The notes under the pieces were generated by a model that had not been told where the DNA came from, ran no database searches, and was given only the letters and a program-made list of their open reading frames with translations. Below, piece by piece: positions 1-8,124 of a stretch of 44,353 nt of DNA (position 1 is the stretch's first letter; every line of letters begins with the position of its first letter). Source of the stretch: an uncultured Oscillibacter sp. (lineage in GTDB: Bacteria > Bacillota > Clostridia > Oscillospirales > Oscillospiraceae); assembly GCA_934574045.1 (NCBI GenBank), contig CAKTMK010000017.1:1-44353 (forward strand), written 5' to 3'. The translations under genes were made by a program, and so were the position numbers.

Positions 1-176
1 GACGACTCCATCTTGCTGCGCACCGCCTCCGGCAGGTCCGCGCGGCTCCCCATCAGCTCCGGTCCCGGCGCGGCGCGGCCCGCCAGCACCTCCGGCGAAA
101 GTCCCCTCTCCGGCGCACGCACCGCCCCGGCCGGCTCCGCCGCCGCCCGGCGGCGCTGTGTGTACATCTGCGGCAT
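1..176 (-). CDS. DUF4157-family protein, N-terminal fragment (cut by window edge)
   Basis: Only about 58 codons are inside the window; the gene continues past the left edge. The start ATG is preceded by a strong ribosome binding site (AGGAGGGAATGTGTC). The visible N terminus begins MPQMYTQRRRAAAE and matches the start of the complete DUF4157 protein immediately upstream almost residue for residue, with a few substitutions and a small indel, so the two are tandem paralogues. The HExxH zinc motif would lie beyond the edge, so family membership rests on the paralogy. It is the last visible gene of the eCIS cargo block; by analogy with its neighbour it is probably an eCIS-associated cargo or maturation protein. 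The C-terminal domain, which usually differs between such proteins, cannot be seen. Confidence 0.75.
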   Translation of the reverse strand, partial: MPQMYTQRRRAAAEPAGAVRAPERGLSPEVLAGRAAPGPELMGSRADLPEAVRSKMES

Positions 177-208
177 GACACATTCCCTCCTAAAAATATG
201 ATCCACAC

Positions 209-234
209 GCGCGGCCATCCAGAGCCTGCCGCGC
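209..234 (-). other. Intergenic hairpin between the two DUF4157 genes
   Basis: In the 65-bp gap between the DUF4157 paralogues, GCGCGGC (209-215) pairs with GCCGCGC (228-234) around a 12-nt loop. A short U-rich stretch (ATATTTTTA) follows only about 10 nt later on the minus strand, just before the ribosome binding site. It could be a weak terminator or attenuator. This is inferred from sequence only. Confidence 0.35.
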
Positions 235-241
235 ACTTTCC

Positions 242-2059
242 TTACTTTCTTCTGCGCCGGTGCTTCGCGGCGGGCGCGGCAGCGGGCGCATTCAGCCAGT
301 CGGCAGCGGTGCCTCTCGTCCAGCCGTCGCCGGAGGATGCCGTGGGCCGTCCGCCGTGGGTCTGCCCGCCGTAGCCCAGCCAGTCGGCGGCGCTGCCCTT
401 CGTCCACCCTTCGCCGGAGCTGGCCGTGGGCCGCGCGCCGTGGGTCTGGCCACCGTAGCTCTTGGCGGAGCGCAGCGCGTCCCGCTGGGACAGCAGCGCC
501 GAGCGCCGCTGGGCGGTCTCCGCCGCCTCGCCGGGCCGGGCGTCCAGCCCGATCTGGCCAAGCTCGTGATAGATTGGCTGAAGCTCCGGGTCCATGCTCT
601 CGCTGGCGATCTGCATCCGCTCCAGAAGCTCGGTCTGATACTCGTTCATCCTACCGCCGTCCTGCTTCTGGAAGCGCTCCTTGAGCTGCTCGCGCAGTCC
701 CGGCAGGTCGGCGAACGCCTGCTCCACGCCGGCCCGCGTTCCGCTGCCCTGATCCTCCTTCGGGCCGGAGAAGTAATCCCGGTCGGTGGGTTCCGACCTG
801 CCGCACCACAGGCCGGCGGCAAAGCACCCCGGGCTGTGGCGTCCGTTGTTGATGATCTCGCCCCCATAGGCATGGGGCGCGGTCCAGTTCATGAACCGTT
901 CCAGCCAGTTCCCCCGCTCCGCGCGACCGCCGCTGAGGCCGCCGTTGGCCATGAAGTCGTGGTCGATCAGGTGGATGCTGCGGCTGTCCATGTCCTCCAT
1001 CCAGTTTTCAGGGGCCACCATGGCGAGAGTGCGGTCGGCGTTGCCCGTCACCGCGTCCATAACGGACACGTAGCCCAGCGCGCGGCGGTACTCCGCCCGC
1101 TCCGCCGGATCTTTGAGCCGGTGCGCCGCGTCCACCGATGCGGCGGAGCCGCCGTTCGCCTTGGCGTACACCGTGGCCGAGTCCAGACCGCTCAGTTCGC
1201 CGGACTCCTGCGTGGAAAGGCTGCTGAGTTTTCCCTCAGCCACCATCTGCCCCACCGCGCCGGAGCGCTCCGCCTGCGTCACTCCGCGGGCGGCGGGGGC
1301 GTCGAAGGACCAGCTTCCGCCGCCGCGGCCAAAGGCCGCGCCCGCCAGATTGTAATAATCGGAATAGAGCTGCTCCCGCTGGGGGTTCGTGCCCATCTTC
1401 AAAATGGCGCTCCCGCCGCCCGCCGTGCCCACCTCCGCCACGGAGCTGCCGCTGTTTCCGGCCTTGATGGACCGGAAGTTTTCGCTCTGGACCTCTCCCG
1501 GCGCGGTGGTGATATCGTTTTTGGAGCGGGGCTTTTTCGCCTGCATCGGCCCTGCGGCGGCGAAGACGGAGGATGCGGAGACCGGCGTCACCGGCCCGGC
1601 GTACACGCTCTCGCCCGCCGCGGCCATGGCGCCCTCCCGGTCCGCCCGGGCCTCCAGCGCGTGATCGTTCAGAAAGCCCGCGCCGCTCACCTCGCCCCGG
1701 GCCTGGCTGACCACGTGGCTCAGCTCGTGGCCCAGCAGGGCCTGGCCGGCGGTGCTGGAAAAGTCCAGCTCCCCCGGCGCGAACGCGATCCGGTTCCCCA
1801 TGGTCACCGCCTGCGCCCCCGCGTCCGCCACGGCCTGGCTCTCATAGAGCTGCACGCCGGAGAAGTCCGCCCCAAAGGACGACTCCATCTTGCTGCGCAC
1901 CGCCTCCGGCAGGTCCGCGCGGCTCCCCATCAGCTCCGGTCCCGGCGCGGCGCGCCCCGCCAGCACCTCCGGCGGCAGTCCGCCCGCGCTTTCCGGCATC
2001 CGCACCGCCCCAACGGACTCTGCCGCCGCGCGGCGGCGCTGTGTGTACATCTGCGGCAT
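242..2059 (-). CDS. DUF4157 protein with C-terminal atypical-kinase-like region (candidate eCIS cargo/effector)
   Basis: 605 aa. Residues ~45-145 are a DUF4157 domain with the zinc-peptidase-like motif HELSH (111-115) and a downstream Glu in DHALEARAD (E136) as probable third ligand. Known context: DUF4157 proteins are frequent eCIS-linked cargo or toxin proteins. The rest differs from simple DUF4157 proteins. ILK at 219-221, then MDAVTGNADR (334-343), an Asn at 352 and IHLIDHDF (362-369) resemble the Lys, catalytic loop and metal-binding Asp of PI4K-II/HipA-like atypical kinases; this is an inference. The C terminus carries two copies of a ~29-residue repeat (YGGQTHG...AADWL) and ends in a basic tail. 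The start ATG has a strong AAAGGAGG site. It follows the GNAT gene in a separately promoted unit. Confidence 0.8.
   Translation of the reverse strand: MPQMYTQRRRAAAESVGAVRMPESAGGLPPEVLAGRAAPGPELMGSRADLPEAVRSKMESSFGADFSGVQLYESQAVADAGAQAVTMGNRIAFAPGELDFSSTAGQALLGHELSHVVSQARGEVSGAGFLNDHALEARADREGAMAAAGESVYAGPVTPVSASSVFAAAGPMQAKKPRSKNDITTAPGEVQSENFRSIKAGNSGSSVAEVGTAGGGSAILKMGTNPQREQLYSDYYNLAGAAFGRGGGSWSFDAPAARGVTQAERSGAVGQMVAEGKLSSLSTQESGELSGLDSATVYAKANGGSAASVDAAHRLKDPAERAEYRRALGYVSVMDAVTGNADRTLAMVAPENWMEDMDSRSIHLIDHDFMANGGLSGGRAERGNWLERFMNWTAPHAYGGEIINNGRHSPGCFAAGLWCGRSEPTDRDYFSGPKEDQGSGTRAGVEQAFADLPGLREQLKERFQKQDGGRMNEYQTELLERMQIASESMDPELQPIYHELGQIGLDARPGEAAETAQRRSALLSQRDALRSAKSYGGQTHGARPTASSGEGWTKGSAADWLGYGGQTHGGRPTASSGDGWTRGTAADWLNAPAAAPAAKHRRRRK
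266..455 (-). repeat. Two tandem ~29-codon repeats at the 3' end of the DUF4157 gene
   Basis: Two near-identical direct repeats encode YGGQTHGxRPTASSGxGWTxGxAADWL. They differ at a handful of positions (A/G, E/D, K/R, S/T). The repeated DNA is visible as duplicated runs such as ggccgtgggc near 340 and 430. They may be a binding module or a recent duplication. Confidence 0.8.
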
Positions 2060-2074
2060 GGGAGTATCCTCCTT

Positions 2075-2953
2075 TCAGGTCCGCGTTCCTCCCGGAACGG
2101 CTAGAGAACAGGTGTGCTCCTCATAATCGGTGAAGCGCTCCCCCATCAGTCGCAGCGCCAGCCGCTCTACTCTGGGGGTGAGCACAGAGAAGTAAAACGG
2201 GAAATCGCCGCCCATGCGGTAATAGCAGCGGTTGACCAGCTCCGTCAGCAGCGCCGTGAACGCCCACGCGGGTGCGCCCGTCCGCCGGACGGCGGACAGC
2301 AGCGCGCAGCCGCCGTCCTCGCTGGGGGCCGCCAGCAGATACGCCGCCGCGCGGTTCTCCTGCACCAGCGCCACGCAGAGGGAGCTGTCCGCCGCGTCCC
2401 GCAGGGCCGGCCACGAGAGGGTTTCCGAAATGTCCGCCGCGTGCTCCAGCTCCTCCAGCGCGGCCCGGGGCAGCGCGGAAAACTCCGTCACGCCCTCCGG
2501 CGTGCGGTATCCGGGCCGAAACGCCCGCCCCAGCCACCGGTCGTCCCGGTAGTCCGCCGAATCCGCCCGGAATACTCGGGACCGGCGGACCGGCGGGGTG
2601 AAGCCCCGGCCCAGCAGCAGCGCGTCCATGGCGGCGCACTCCGGCCCGGCCAGCACATAGTCCGCGTCCAGCCGGACCGCGCCCGCAGCCGCCGCCCGCA
2701 GCGTCAGCTCCGTCAGCAGGCGGCCCGCCGTACCCCGGCGGCGCACCGCCGCGTCCACGAACAGGTCTGTCATGACCGCGCGGTCTCCGTCGAGGCGGAA
2801 CGCCGCCGCGCCGTAAGCGCTGCGTCCGCAGACCGCGCCCACCGCCGTCACCGCCATGTCGCCCCGCTCCAGCGCGGCGCGGGTCCGGGGCAGAAGATAG
2901 GGCGCGAAGCCGGGCAGTTCCCGCCGATCCAGCAAGCGCATCTGAAGCTCCAA
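2075..2953 (-). CDS. GNAT family N-acetyltransferase
   Basis: 292 aa. The N-terminal half has the GNAT core: a beta-strand ending in VMTDLFVDAAV followed by the acetyl-CoA pyrophosphate-binding loop RRRGTAGRLL (about residues 92-101), matching the R/Q-x-x-G-x-G/A pattern. The C-terminal ~150 residues are a second, GNAT-like or unassigned region. I chose the TTG start because GGGAGGG lies 7 nt upstream; an ATG four codons in is the alternative. A probable extended -10 promoter lies ~35 bp upstream, so this gene likely leads a small unit with the DUF4157 genes. The substrate is unknown; it could modify cargo or a small molecule. Confidence 0.7.
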   Translation of the reverse strand: MELQMRLLDRRELPGFAPYLLPRTRAALERGDMAVTAVGAVCGRSAYGAAAFRLDGDRAVMTDLFVDAAVRRRGTAGRLLTELTLRAAAAGAVRLDADYVLAGPECAAMDALLLGRGFTPPVRRSRVFRADSADYRDDRWLGRAFRPGYRTPEGVTEFSALPRAALEELEHAADISETLSWPALRDAADSSLCVALVQENRAAAYLLAAPSEDGGCALLSAVRRTGAPAWAFTALLTELVNRCYYRMGGDFPFYFSVLTPRVERLALRLMGERFTDYEEHTCSLAVPGGTRT

Positions 2954-2986
2954 CGCCGTTCCCTCCCCCGTGATCGTCCTGCCACT

Positions 2987-2995
2987 ATTGTACCA
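2987..2995 (-). promoter_or_regulatory. Extended -10 promoter (TGGTACAAT) for the GNAT-DUF4157 unit
   Basis: On the minus strand TACAAT is directly preceded by TGG, giving the TGn extended -10 pattern. No convincing -35 is visible 17 nt upstream, which is usual for extended -10 promoters. It lies 34 bp before the GNAT start and directly after a 10-bp stem hairpin, so it probably starts a separate cargo transcript. Confidence 0.5.
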
Positions 2996-2997
2996 CA

Positions 2998-3033
2998 GGA
3001 CCGCCCCGTGCGCTGCGTATTCTGGGGCGGTCC
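2998..3033 (-). terminator. 10-bp GC hairpin after DUF2156 gene (possible terminator)
   Basis: GGACCGCCCC (minus strand 3033-3024) pairs perfectly with GGGGCGGTCC (3007-2998) around a 16-nt loop. No U tract follows, so it is at best a weak or factor-assisted terminator. Its position, after the stop of the DUF2156 gene and immediately before the extended -10 element, fits a transcript boundary. Confidence 0.4.
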
Positions 3034-3052
3034 CGCCCTGTTCGGGCCGCTT

Positions 3053-3970
3053 TTACAGCGCGTCCAGCAGCTCCACCGTGGATTTTTCCACCATCCGGTC
3101 GGGATGGTAGGAGCTTTTGGCCTGCCGCAGGCCCTCAAGGCCCATGTCGTCCTCCCGGTTCAGCCAGCGCAGGCCGGGATGGCGCTCCCGCAGCCAGCGG
3201 GCAAACTCCCGGTTGATGAGCGGGTACGCCCCCGGCAGGTCGCTGAACGCCTTTTCAAAATGCACGTCGAAGGTATCCGGCCCGATGGGGCTGCCCATGG
3301 TGAACGCCGCCACCCGGCCCTCCGCCCGCAGAAGCAGGCCGGAGAGGCCCAGCTCCCGGTAGTGACAGAAGGCCAGCGACAGCGCGTGGCGCTCGTCGGC
3401 CAGCGTCTCCTCCTCGCTCTCGGGCTGGCCCCGGCGCAGCCGGTTCCACTCCCGGTCCATGGCGGCGCACTCCGCCAGATTCTCCGGGCCGATCTCCTCC
3501 ACGCTCCAGTCCGGGCAGATGGACTCAAACCGGTTGATGTGGTTCCGCTTGCTCTGGAGCCTGCGCCCCGGCAGGTCCGCCAGCCGGTCGATGTCATAGA
3601 GGTAGTCGAAGCCGTCCCGGTCCTCCTCCTCCGTGAACCGCCCCGGCCACACCGCCGCAAGCTGCGCCCGCTGCTCCGGCGTGACGCACACGAGGCGGCA
3701 CGGCTCACCCCGCTCCCGGGCGTCCGCCGCCAGCGCCTCCAACGCCGGAAGGAGCGGCCCGCTCCCTGCGGGAAAGAGGTACGCCCCGCCCAAGCGTCCC
3801 CGCAGCCGCTCCAGCAGATAGCCGTCCAGCCGGGCCGCCTGCTGATGGAACACGTCCTTCCAGACGAACAGCGTCACGAAGCTGTATTCGCAGCCCTGAT
3901 TGCCGCTGCGGGAAAAGCAGTTCTCCACCCACGCCCGGTCCGAAAGGACCGGGTCCTTGAATACGATCAT
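3053..3970 (-). CDS. DUF2156 domain protein (LPG synthase C-terminal-like acyl/aminoacyl transferase fold)
   Basis: 305 aa. The protein resembles the DUF2156 family, related to the C-terminal transferase domain of phosphatidylglycerol lysyltransferase (dupGNAT fold). Visible family features are DRLADLPGRRLQSKRNHINRF in the middle (given here as positions ~132-152) and the C-terminal stretch LNREDDMGLEGLRQAKSSY. It lacks the large membrane domain of full-length MprF, so it is the soluble version. The start overlaps the stop of the RsbW-like gene by ATGA, indicating translational coupling. Its role beside a partner-switching module is unknown; lipid or small-molecule aminoacylation is possible from the family. 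Confidence 0.8.
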   Translation of the reverse strand: MIVFKDPVLSDRAWVENCFSRSGNQGCEYSFVTLFVWKDVFHQQAARLDGYLLERLRGRLGGAYLFPAGSGPLLPALEALAADARERGEPCRLVCVTPEQRAQLAAVWPGRFTEEEDRDGFDYLYDIDRLADLPGRRLQSKRNHINRFESICPDWSVEEIGPENLAECAAMDREWNRLRRGQPESEEETLADERHALSLAFCHYRELGLSGLLLRAEGRVAAFTMGSPIGPDTFDVHFEKAFSDLPGAYPLINREFARWLRERHPGLRWLNREDDMGLEGLRQAKSSYHPDRMVEKSTVELLDAL

Positions 3971-4416
3971 TTTTTGTCCTCTCCGGCGGCCCCGGCGGGG
4001 GCCGCGCCGATGTTTTTCTGGATCGTCAGGATGTTTTTTCCGTCCTCATAGCTGTAACGCACGGCATCCATGCTCTTTTTGACCATCAGGATGCCCAGTC
4101 CGCCGATCTGCCGCTCCTGCGCGGTGAGGGTGATGTCCGCGTCCTCCTTTGCCAGCGGGTTGAAGGGCACGCCCTGATCCTGAAACTGGATCGTCACCTG
4201 AAGCGGGTCGCCGCCCACGCAGCAGCGCACCGCCGCCTGCCCCGCCTGACCGGGGCGGTAGGCGTACTTTGCAATATTGATGAAGATCTCCTCCACCGCC
4301 ACGTCCAGCTGGAAGCGGACTCTGGCGGAGCAGTCGTACCGCTCGATCTGTTCCTCCACAAAGCGCTGCACCGGCTCCAGCTGCTCCGGCTCCGCCGGAA
4401 AGATCCGCTCAACCAT
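3967..4416 (-). CDS. RsbW-like anti-sigma/partner-switch serine kinase (HATPase_c)
   Basis: 149 aa from the ATG at 4416, chosen over the upstream ATG at 4470 because GAGGAG lies ~9 nt before it and the shorter version overlaps the SpoIIE gene by only 8 bp. It is a small HATPase_c protein with an intact N box (VAVEEIFINIAKYAY, E and N present), a G1 box (DQGVPFNP) and a glycine-rich lid (GGLGILMV). Family role: phosphorylates a STAS antagonist and, in the classical version, binds a sigma factor. It is the only HATPase domain in the locus with all ATP-binding motifs. It sits directly after the two SpoIIE genes, and the STAS gene is ~5.5 kb upstream in the same operon. Confidence 0.85.
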   Translation of the reverse strand: MVERIFPAEPEQLEPVQRFVEEQIERYDCSARVRFQLDVAVEEIFINIAKYAYRPGQAGQAAVRCCVGGDPLQVTIQFQDQGVPFNPLAKEDADITLTAQERQIGGLGILMVKKSMDAVRYSYEDGKNILTIQKNIGAAPAGAAGEDKK

Positions 4417-6064
4417 CCGCTCTCTCTCCTCTCTCACGATACTCAAGCCCCAGCATGGTGATGTCGTCAAACTGCTCCGCGTCGCCCACGAAGGCGTCGA
4501 TGCTCTCCTTGATGCCCGTCAAAAGCTGGCGCACCGGCACGTTCCCCTGCCGGTCCAGCGCCGCCTGAAGCCGGTCGTCGCCGTAAAGCTCCTTGTTCGC
4601 GTCCGTCGCCTCGGTCACGCCGTCCGTGTACAGGAACAGGCGGTCCCCCGGATGCAGCTCCATCTCGTTTTCCCGGTAGCGCATCCCCTCCATGCCCGCA
4701 AGGACGAAGCCGGGACGGCTCTTGAGCCACTCATAGCTCCCTCCGGCCCGCTGGAGCAGCGGCGGATTGTGGCCCGCGTTCACGTAGGTGAGCTTTCCGG
4801 TGCTGATCTCCAGAACGGCCATCCACGCCGTGACGAACAGTCCCGCGTCGTTGCCCTCGCAGAGCTGGGCGTTGGTGTGGGTGAACACCTCGGCGGGCGT
4901 CTCCCGGTTCTGGGCGTGGTTTTTGATGAGCGTCTTGGCAATGACCATGAACAGCGCCGCCGGAACGCCCTTGCCGGACACGTCCGCCACCACCACCGCC
5001 AGATGATCGTCATCCACGAGGAAGAAATCGTAGAAATCGCCGCCGACCTCCTTGGCCGGGTCCATGGTGGCGTAAATGTCGAACTCCGTCCGGGCCGGGA
5101 ACGCCGGGAAGATCCGCGGCAGCATATCCGCCTGGATCTGGGTGGCCACGTTCAGCTCCGCGCCGATGCGCTCCTTCTCCGCCGTCACCGCCATGAAGCT
5201 GCGGATATAGGCCAGCATGTCCTCCTCCATTTTGCGGAAGGCGTCCGCCAGCTGCTCCACCTCGTCGCCGGTGCGGATCTGGGGAACGTTGACCTGCGCG
5301 GTCCCGGCAGCCAGCTCCTCCTCGTTGTTCTGAATGAACGCGCCGGTGGCCTGCGTCAGAAGGTCGATGGGGCGGATCACCTTGCGCCGCAGGATCAGCA
5401 GGAAGCCGACCACAAACGCCGCGGTCAGCCCCGCCAGCAGCGCCAGAAGACCGATCAGGAACGTCTGGCGGGTGTTCATCACGTCGTTCATGCTGATGTC
5501 CGCCATCACGTATCCGGCCATGGTCCCGTCCTCATGGAGCACAGGGGTCATGGCCGTCATCATCCAGCCGAAGCTCTCGTCCCGCTGGATGATCGGCTCC
5601 ACCTCCTGTCCGGCCAGCAGCCGGTCCAGATTCTCCGCGAAGCCGCCCACCAGATCCACGTACGTCCCCAGCGCGCAGTACCCGCCGTCGGCGTATCCGC
5701 CGCTCTCCTCCGTCTCCATGTCGGAGTCGAACAGGAACGTGACGCCCGTCCCGTGAGGCCGGACCACGTAGAGATACTCCACGTCGTTGCTCTCCACCAG
5801 ATCCCGGATGAACGCCTGCGTCCGGTAGTAATCCTCGTCCATCTCGCCGGTCTCGTAATAGCGGTCCAGCTCCGCCGGGTCCAGCTGGCTGGCCAGCGTC
5901 CGGACCAGATTACCGCCGAGCTGGTTGTAATAGAACATCATGGACCGGCTGAAGGTCTCATAGCTCACCACCAGCGCCGTCATGCTCAGCACCGCGCCCA
6001 TCAGAATGATGATCGCGGCCAGCTTTTTCCCAAGGGAAAAGCGCACCCTGCTTTGTTTTTTCAT
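4409..6064 (-). CDS. Membrane SpoIIE/PP2C-type serine phosphatase with extracytoplasmic sensor and HAMP (motifs intact)
   Basis: 551 aa. TM1 is at ~14-36, followed by an extracytoplasmic sensor region (~37-203), TM2 ~204-226, a HAMP linker to ~290 and a SpoIIE/PPM phosphatase domain to the C terminus. Metal-binding motifs are present: GGDFYDFF (~340), VADVSGKGVPAALF (~355), DGVTEA (~480) and DDITML (~533). By family it dephosphorylates a STAS antagonist, opposing the RsbW-like kinase encoded just downstream. It shares its whole sensor with the adjacent 687-aa paralogue, including GGYC.LGTYVDL and PVLHEDGTMAGYVMADISMN. The start overlaps the stop of that paralogue (ATGA). Confidence 0.9.
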   Translation of the reverse strand: MKKQSRVRFSLGKKLAAIIILMGAVLSMTALVVSYETFSRSMMFYYNQLGGNLVRTLASQLDPAELDRYYETGEMDEDYYRTQAFIRDLVESNDVEYLYVVRPHGTGVTFLFDSDMETEESGGYADGGYCALGTYVDLVGGFAENLDRLLAGQEVEPIIQRDESFGWMMTAMTPVLHEDGTMAGYVMADISMNDVMNTRQTFLIGLLALLAGLTAAFVVGFLLILRRKVIRPIDLLTQATGAFIQNNEEELAAGTAQVNVPQIRTGDEVEQLADAFRKMEEDMLAYIRSFMAVTAEKERIGAELNVATQIQADMLPRIFPAFPARTEFDIYATMDPAKEVGGDFYDFFLVDDDHLAVVVADVSGKGVPAALFMVIAKTLIKNHAQNRETPAEVFTHTNAQLCEGNDAGLFVTAWMAVLEISTGKLTYVNAGHNPPLLQRAGGSYEWLKSRPGFVLAGMEGMRYRENEMELHPGDRLFLYTDGVTEATDANKELYGDDRLQAALDRQGNVPVRQLLTGIKESIDAFVGDAEQFDDITMLGLEYRERGERADG

Positions 6065-8124
6065 ACCGTTCTCCTACTTTCTTCCGCCGCTCCGGACGCC
6101 AGCCGCTTCACCACGGTGACGGTGTCCACGGTCTCCCCGTGCTCGAAAAAGACCCGGTCGGCATGGCCGCGGATGAAGTCCGCCGCCCAGACCGCCTCGC
6201 CGCTCAGGCGCTCCAGCGGGTCCTCCCCGCCCAGATCGCCCCGGATGCGCACAACGGCCAGCCCCTCTCCCGGCGGCACGGCACACTCGGCCATAAACCG
6301 CCCGTCTCCCGCGCTGCGGCGGCAGCACAGGGTGAACAGCTCGTCCGCCAGCACCGCCAGCTCCGCCGTCTGCCGGGCGGGCACGCCGTTGGCGGCCATC
6401 TGGCCCCGCAGGAACTCCGCCAGCGCGGCGCTGCCCGCGCTGTCCGCCGTCAGCAGGCAGTGGGCGTCGGCCCGGTCCCGGCGGCGGTACTCCACCGCCA
6501 GCAGCACATAGGACCCGATGTCCGCCAGCTTGGCCGCGTAGGCCCCCGCCGCGTCGGAGACGGCCTGAAGCTGCTCCTTCAGCCCGCCCTGACGGTTCCG
6601 GGCCAGATTCAGCGTGAGTCGGAGCTGCTCGGCGCCGAAGGCGCGGCCCGCCCCGTCGGAAACGGCGTCCAGCCCCTCGGTGTGGAAGAAGATACGGTCG
6701 CCCTGCCGCAGCTCCAGATCCAGCGGGCGGTAGATCACGTTCTCGCTCTGCCCCAGCGGGACGCACACCGGCGTATCCATCCAGTCGTACCGGTCCCGGC
6801 TGCGCAGCAGCAGCGGCCGGGTCTGGCCGGCGTTGATGCAGGAAAACGTGCCCGCGGCCCCGTCCAGAACGCCCACCAGCGCGTTGAGGCTCAGGCTCCC
6901 GCCCATCTCGTAGAGCTGGCGGTTCACGGCGGTCATGGCCTCCGTGAGGGAAAGGCCCGCCCGGAGCTGGCTCTTGATGGCGGTCTGCGCCATGACGCTG
7001 TACAGCGCCTGCGGCACGCCGCTGCCCGGCGTTTCGCCCACCACCATGCACAGTCGGTCCCGGTCCAGCAGGAAATAGTCATAAAAGCCGCAGCCCAGCT
7101 CCTGCGCCCGGTGGGAAAGGCCCTGCACATCGAAGGGGTAGCCCCCCTCCCGCTCCGGCAGCGCCTTGGGCAGCATGGACGCGTTGAGCTGGTCGGCGAG
7201 CTGAAGCTCGCTCTCCAGCCGCTGCTCCCGCACGGCCAGCTGCGTCTGCTCGGCGGCGTTGAGGTCGATCTCCACCAGCATCATTCGGAACGCGTCCGCC
7301 AGCGTGCGCAGCTCGTCGCTGCTGCGGATGTCCACATTGGCGAACGCCGATTTGTTCTCTCCCCCGGCGTAGTCTCCGGCGGCGCGGGTGAGCTGCTGCA
7401 CGGGCCGGATGAACATCCGGCGGATCAGGATGAGATACACCGCCACAAAGCCCCCCGTCAGCGCCGCCAGCAGTCCGCCGGTATAGGCGAGGAAGCGGCG
7501 CTGCTCCTGCACCACCTCGTTCATGCTGATGTCCGCCATCACATAGCCGGCCATGGTGCCGTCCTCGTGGAGCACCGGGGCCATGGAGGTCATCAGCCAG
7601 CCGAAGCCGCCGTCCCTCTGGATGATCGGCTCCACCTCTTTCCCGGCCAGCAGATTGTCAAGGTTCTCCGCAAAGCCGCCCTCCAGATCCACGTACGTGC
7701 CCAGAGAGCAGTAGCCGCCGTCGTAATACTCGCCCCGCTCGCTGGTCTCCATGTCGGAGTCGAACAGGAACGTGACGCCCGTTCCGTGGGGCCGGACCAC
7801 GTAAAGATACTCCACGCCGTGGCTCTCCACAAGGTCCCGGATCAGATCCTGCGTCTCGTAATACGCGTCGTCCGTCTCGCCCGTCTCATAATAATAGTCC
7901 AGCTCCGCCGGGTCCAGACGGCGCACCAGCGTCTGCACCACGCTGCGGCCCATCTGGGCGTAAAACGCGGTGGTGCGGCCCTGATAGGTGCGATAGCTGA
8001 TGATGAGCGCGGTGGCGCACAGGATGGCGCTCATGACGAGGATCATCACCATCAGCTTTCCGCCCAGCGTGAATCGGATCTTTTTCTGTTTCACCGCCGC
8101 ATCCTCCTCTCCGCCCCGGCTCAT
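6061..8124 (-). CDS. SpoIIE-like pseudophosphatase with sensor, HAMP and C-terminal HATPase-like domain
   Basis: 687 aa, paralogue of the next gene, with the same TM-sensor-TM-HAMP front (TM1 ~24-47, TM2 ~210-232). The phosphatase region is recognisable but its metal ligands are gone: GGDFYD has become GCGFYDYF (~344), VADVSGKG has become VVGETPGSG, the DG motif reads TEGLDAVSD, and the final DDxT is replaced by GSYVLLAVEY. A further ~120 residues at the C terminus resemble a HATPase_c domain (AVLADELFTLCC) without the N-box Asn or a G1 box. It is probably catalytically inactive and acts as a sensor, competitor or scaffold. It overlaps the MATE-HATPase stop by ATGA. Confidence 0.85.
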   Translation of the reverse strand: MSRGGEEDAAVKQKKIRFTLGGKLMVMILVMSAILCATALIISYRTYQGRTTAFYAQMGRSVVQTLVRRLDPAELDYYYETGETDDAYYETQDLIRDLVESHGVEYLYVVRPHGTGVTFLFDSDMETSERGEYYDGGYCSLGTYVDLEGGFAENLDNLLAGKEVEPIIQRDGGFGWLMTSMAPVLHEDGTMAGYVMADISMNEVVQEQRRFLAYTGGLLAALTGGFVAVYLILIRRMFIRPVQQLTRAAGDYAGGENKSAFANVDIRSSDELRTLADAFRMMLVEIDLNAAEQTQLAVREQRLESELQLADQLNASMLPKALPEREGGYPFDVQGLSHRAQELGCGFYDYFLLDRDRLCMVVGETPGSGVPQALYSVMAQTAIKSQLRAGLSLTEAMTAVNRQLYEMGGSLSLNALVGVLDGAAGTFSCINAGQTRPLLLRSRDRYDWMDTPVCVPLGQSENVIYRPLDLELRQGDRIFFHTEGLDAVSDGAGRAFGAEQLRLTLNLARNRQGGLKEQLQAVSDAAGAYAAKLADIGSYVLLAVEYRRRDRADAHCLLTADSAGSAALAEFLRGQMAANGVPARQTAELAVLADELFTLCCRRSAGDGRFMAECAVPPGEGLAVVRIRGDLGGEDPLERLSGEAVWAADFIRGHADRVFFEHGETVDTVTVVKRLASGAAEESRRTV

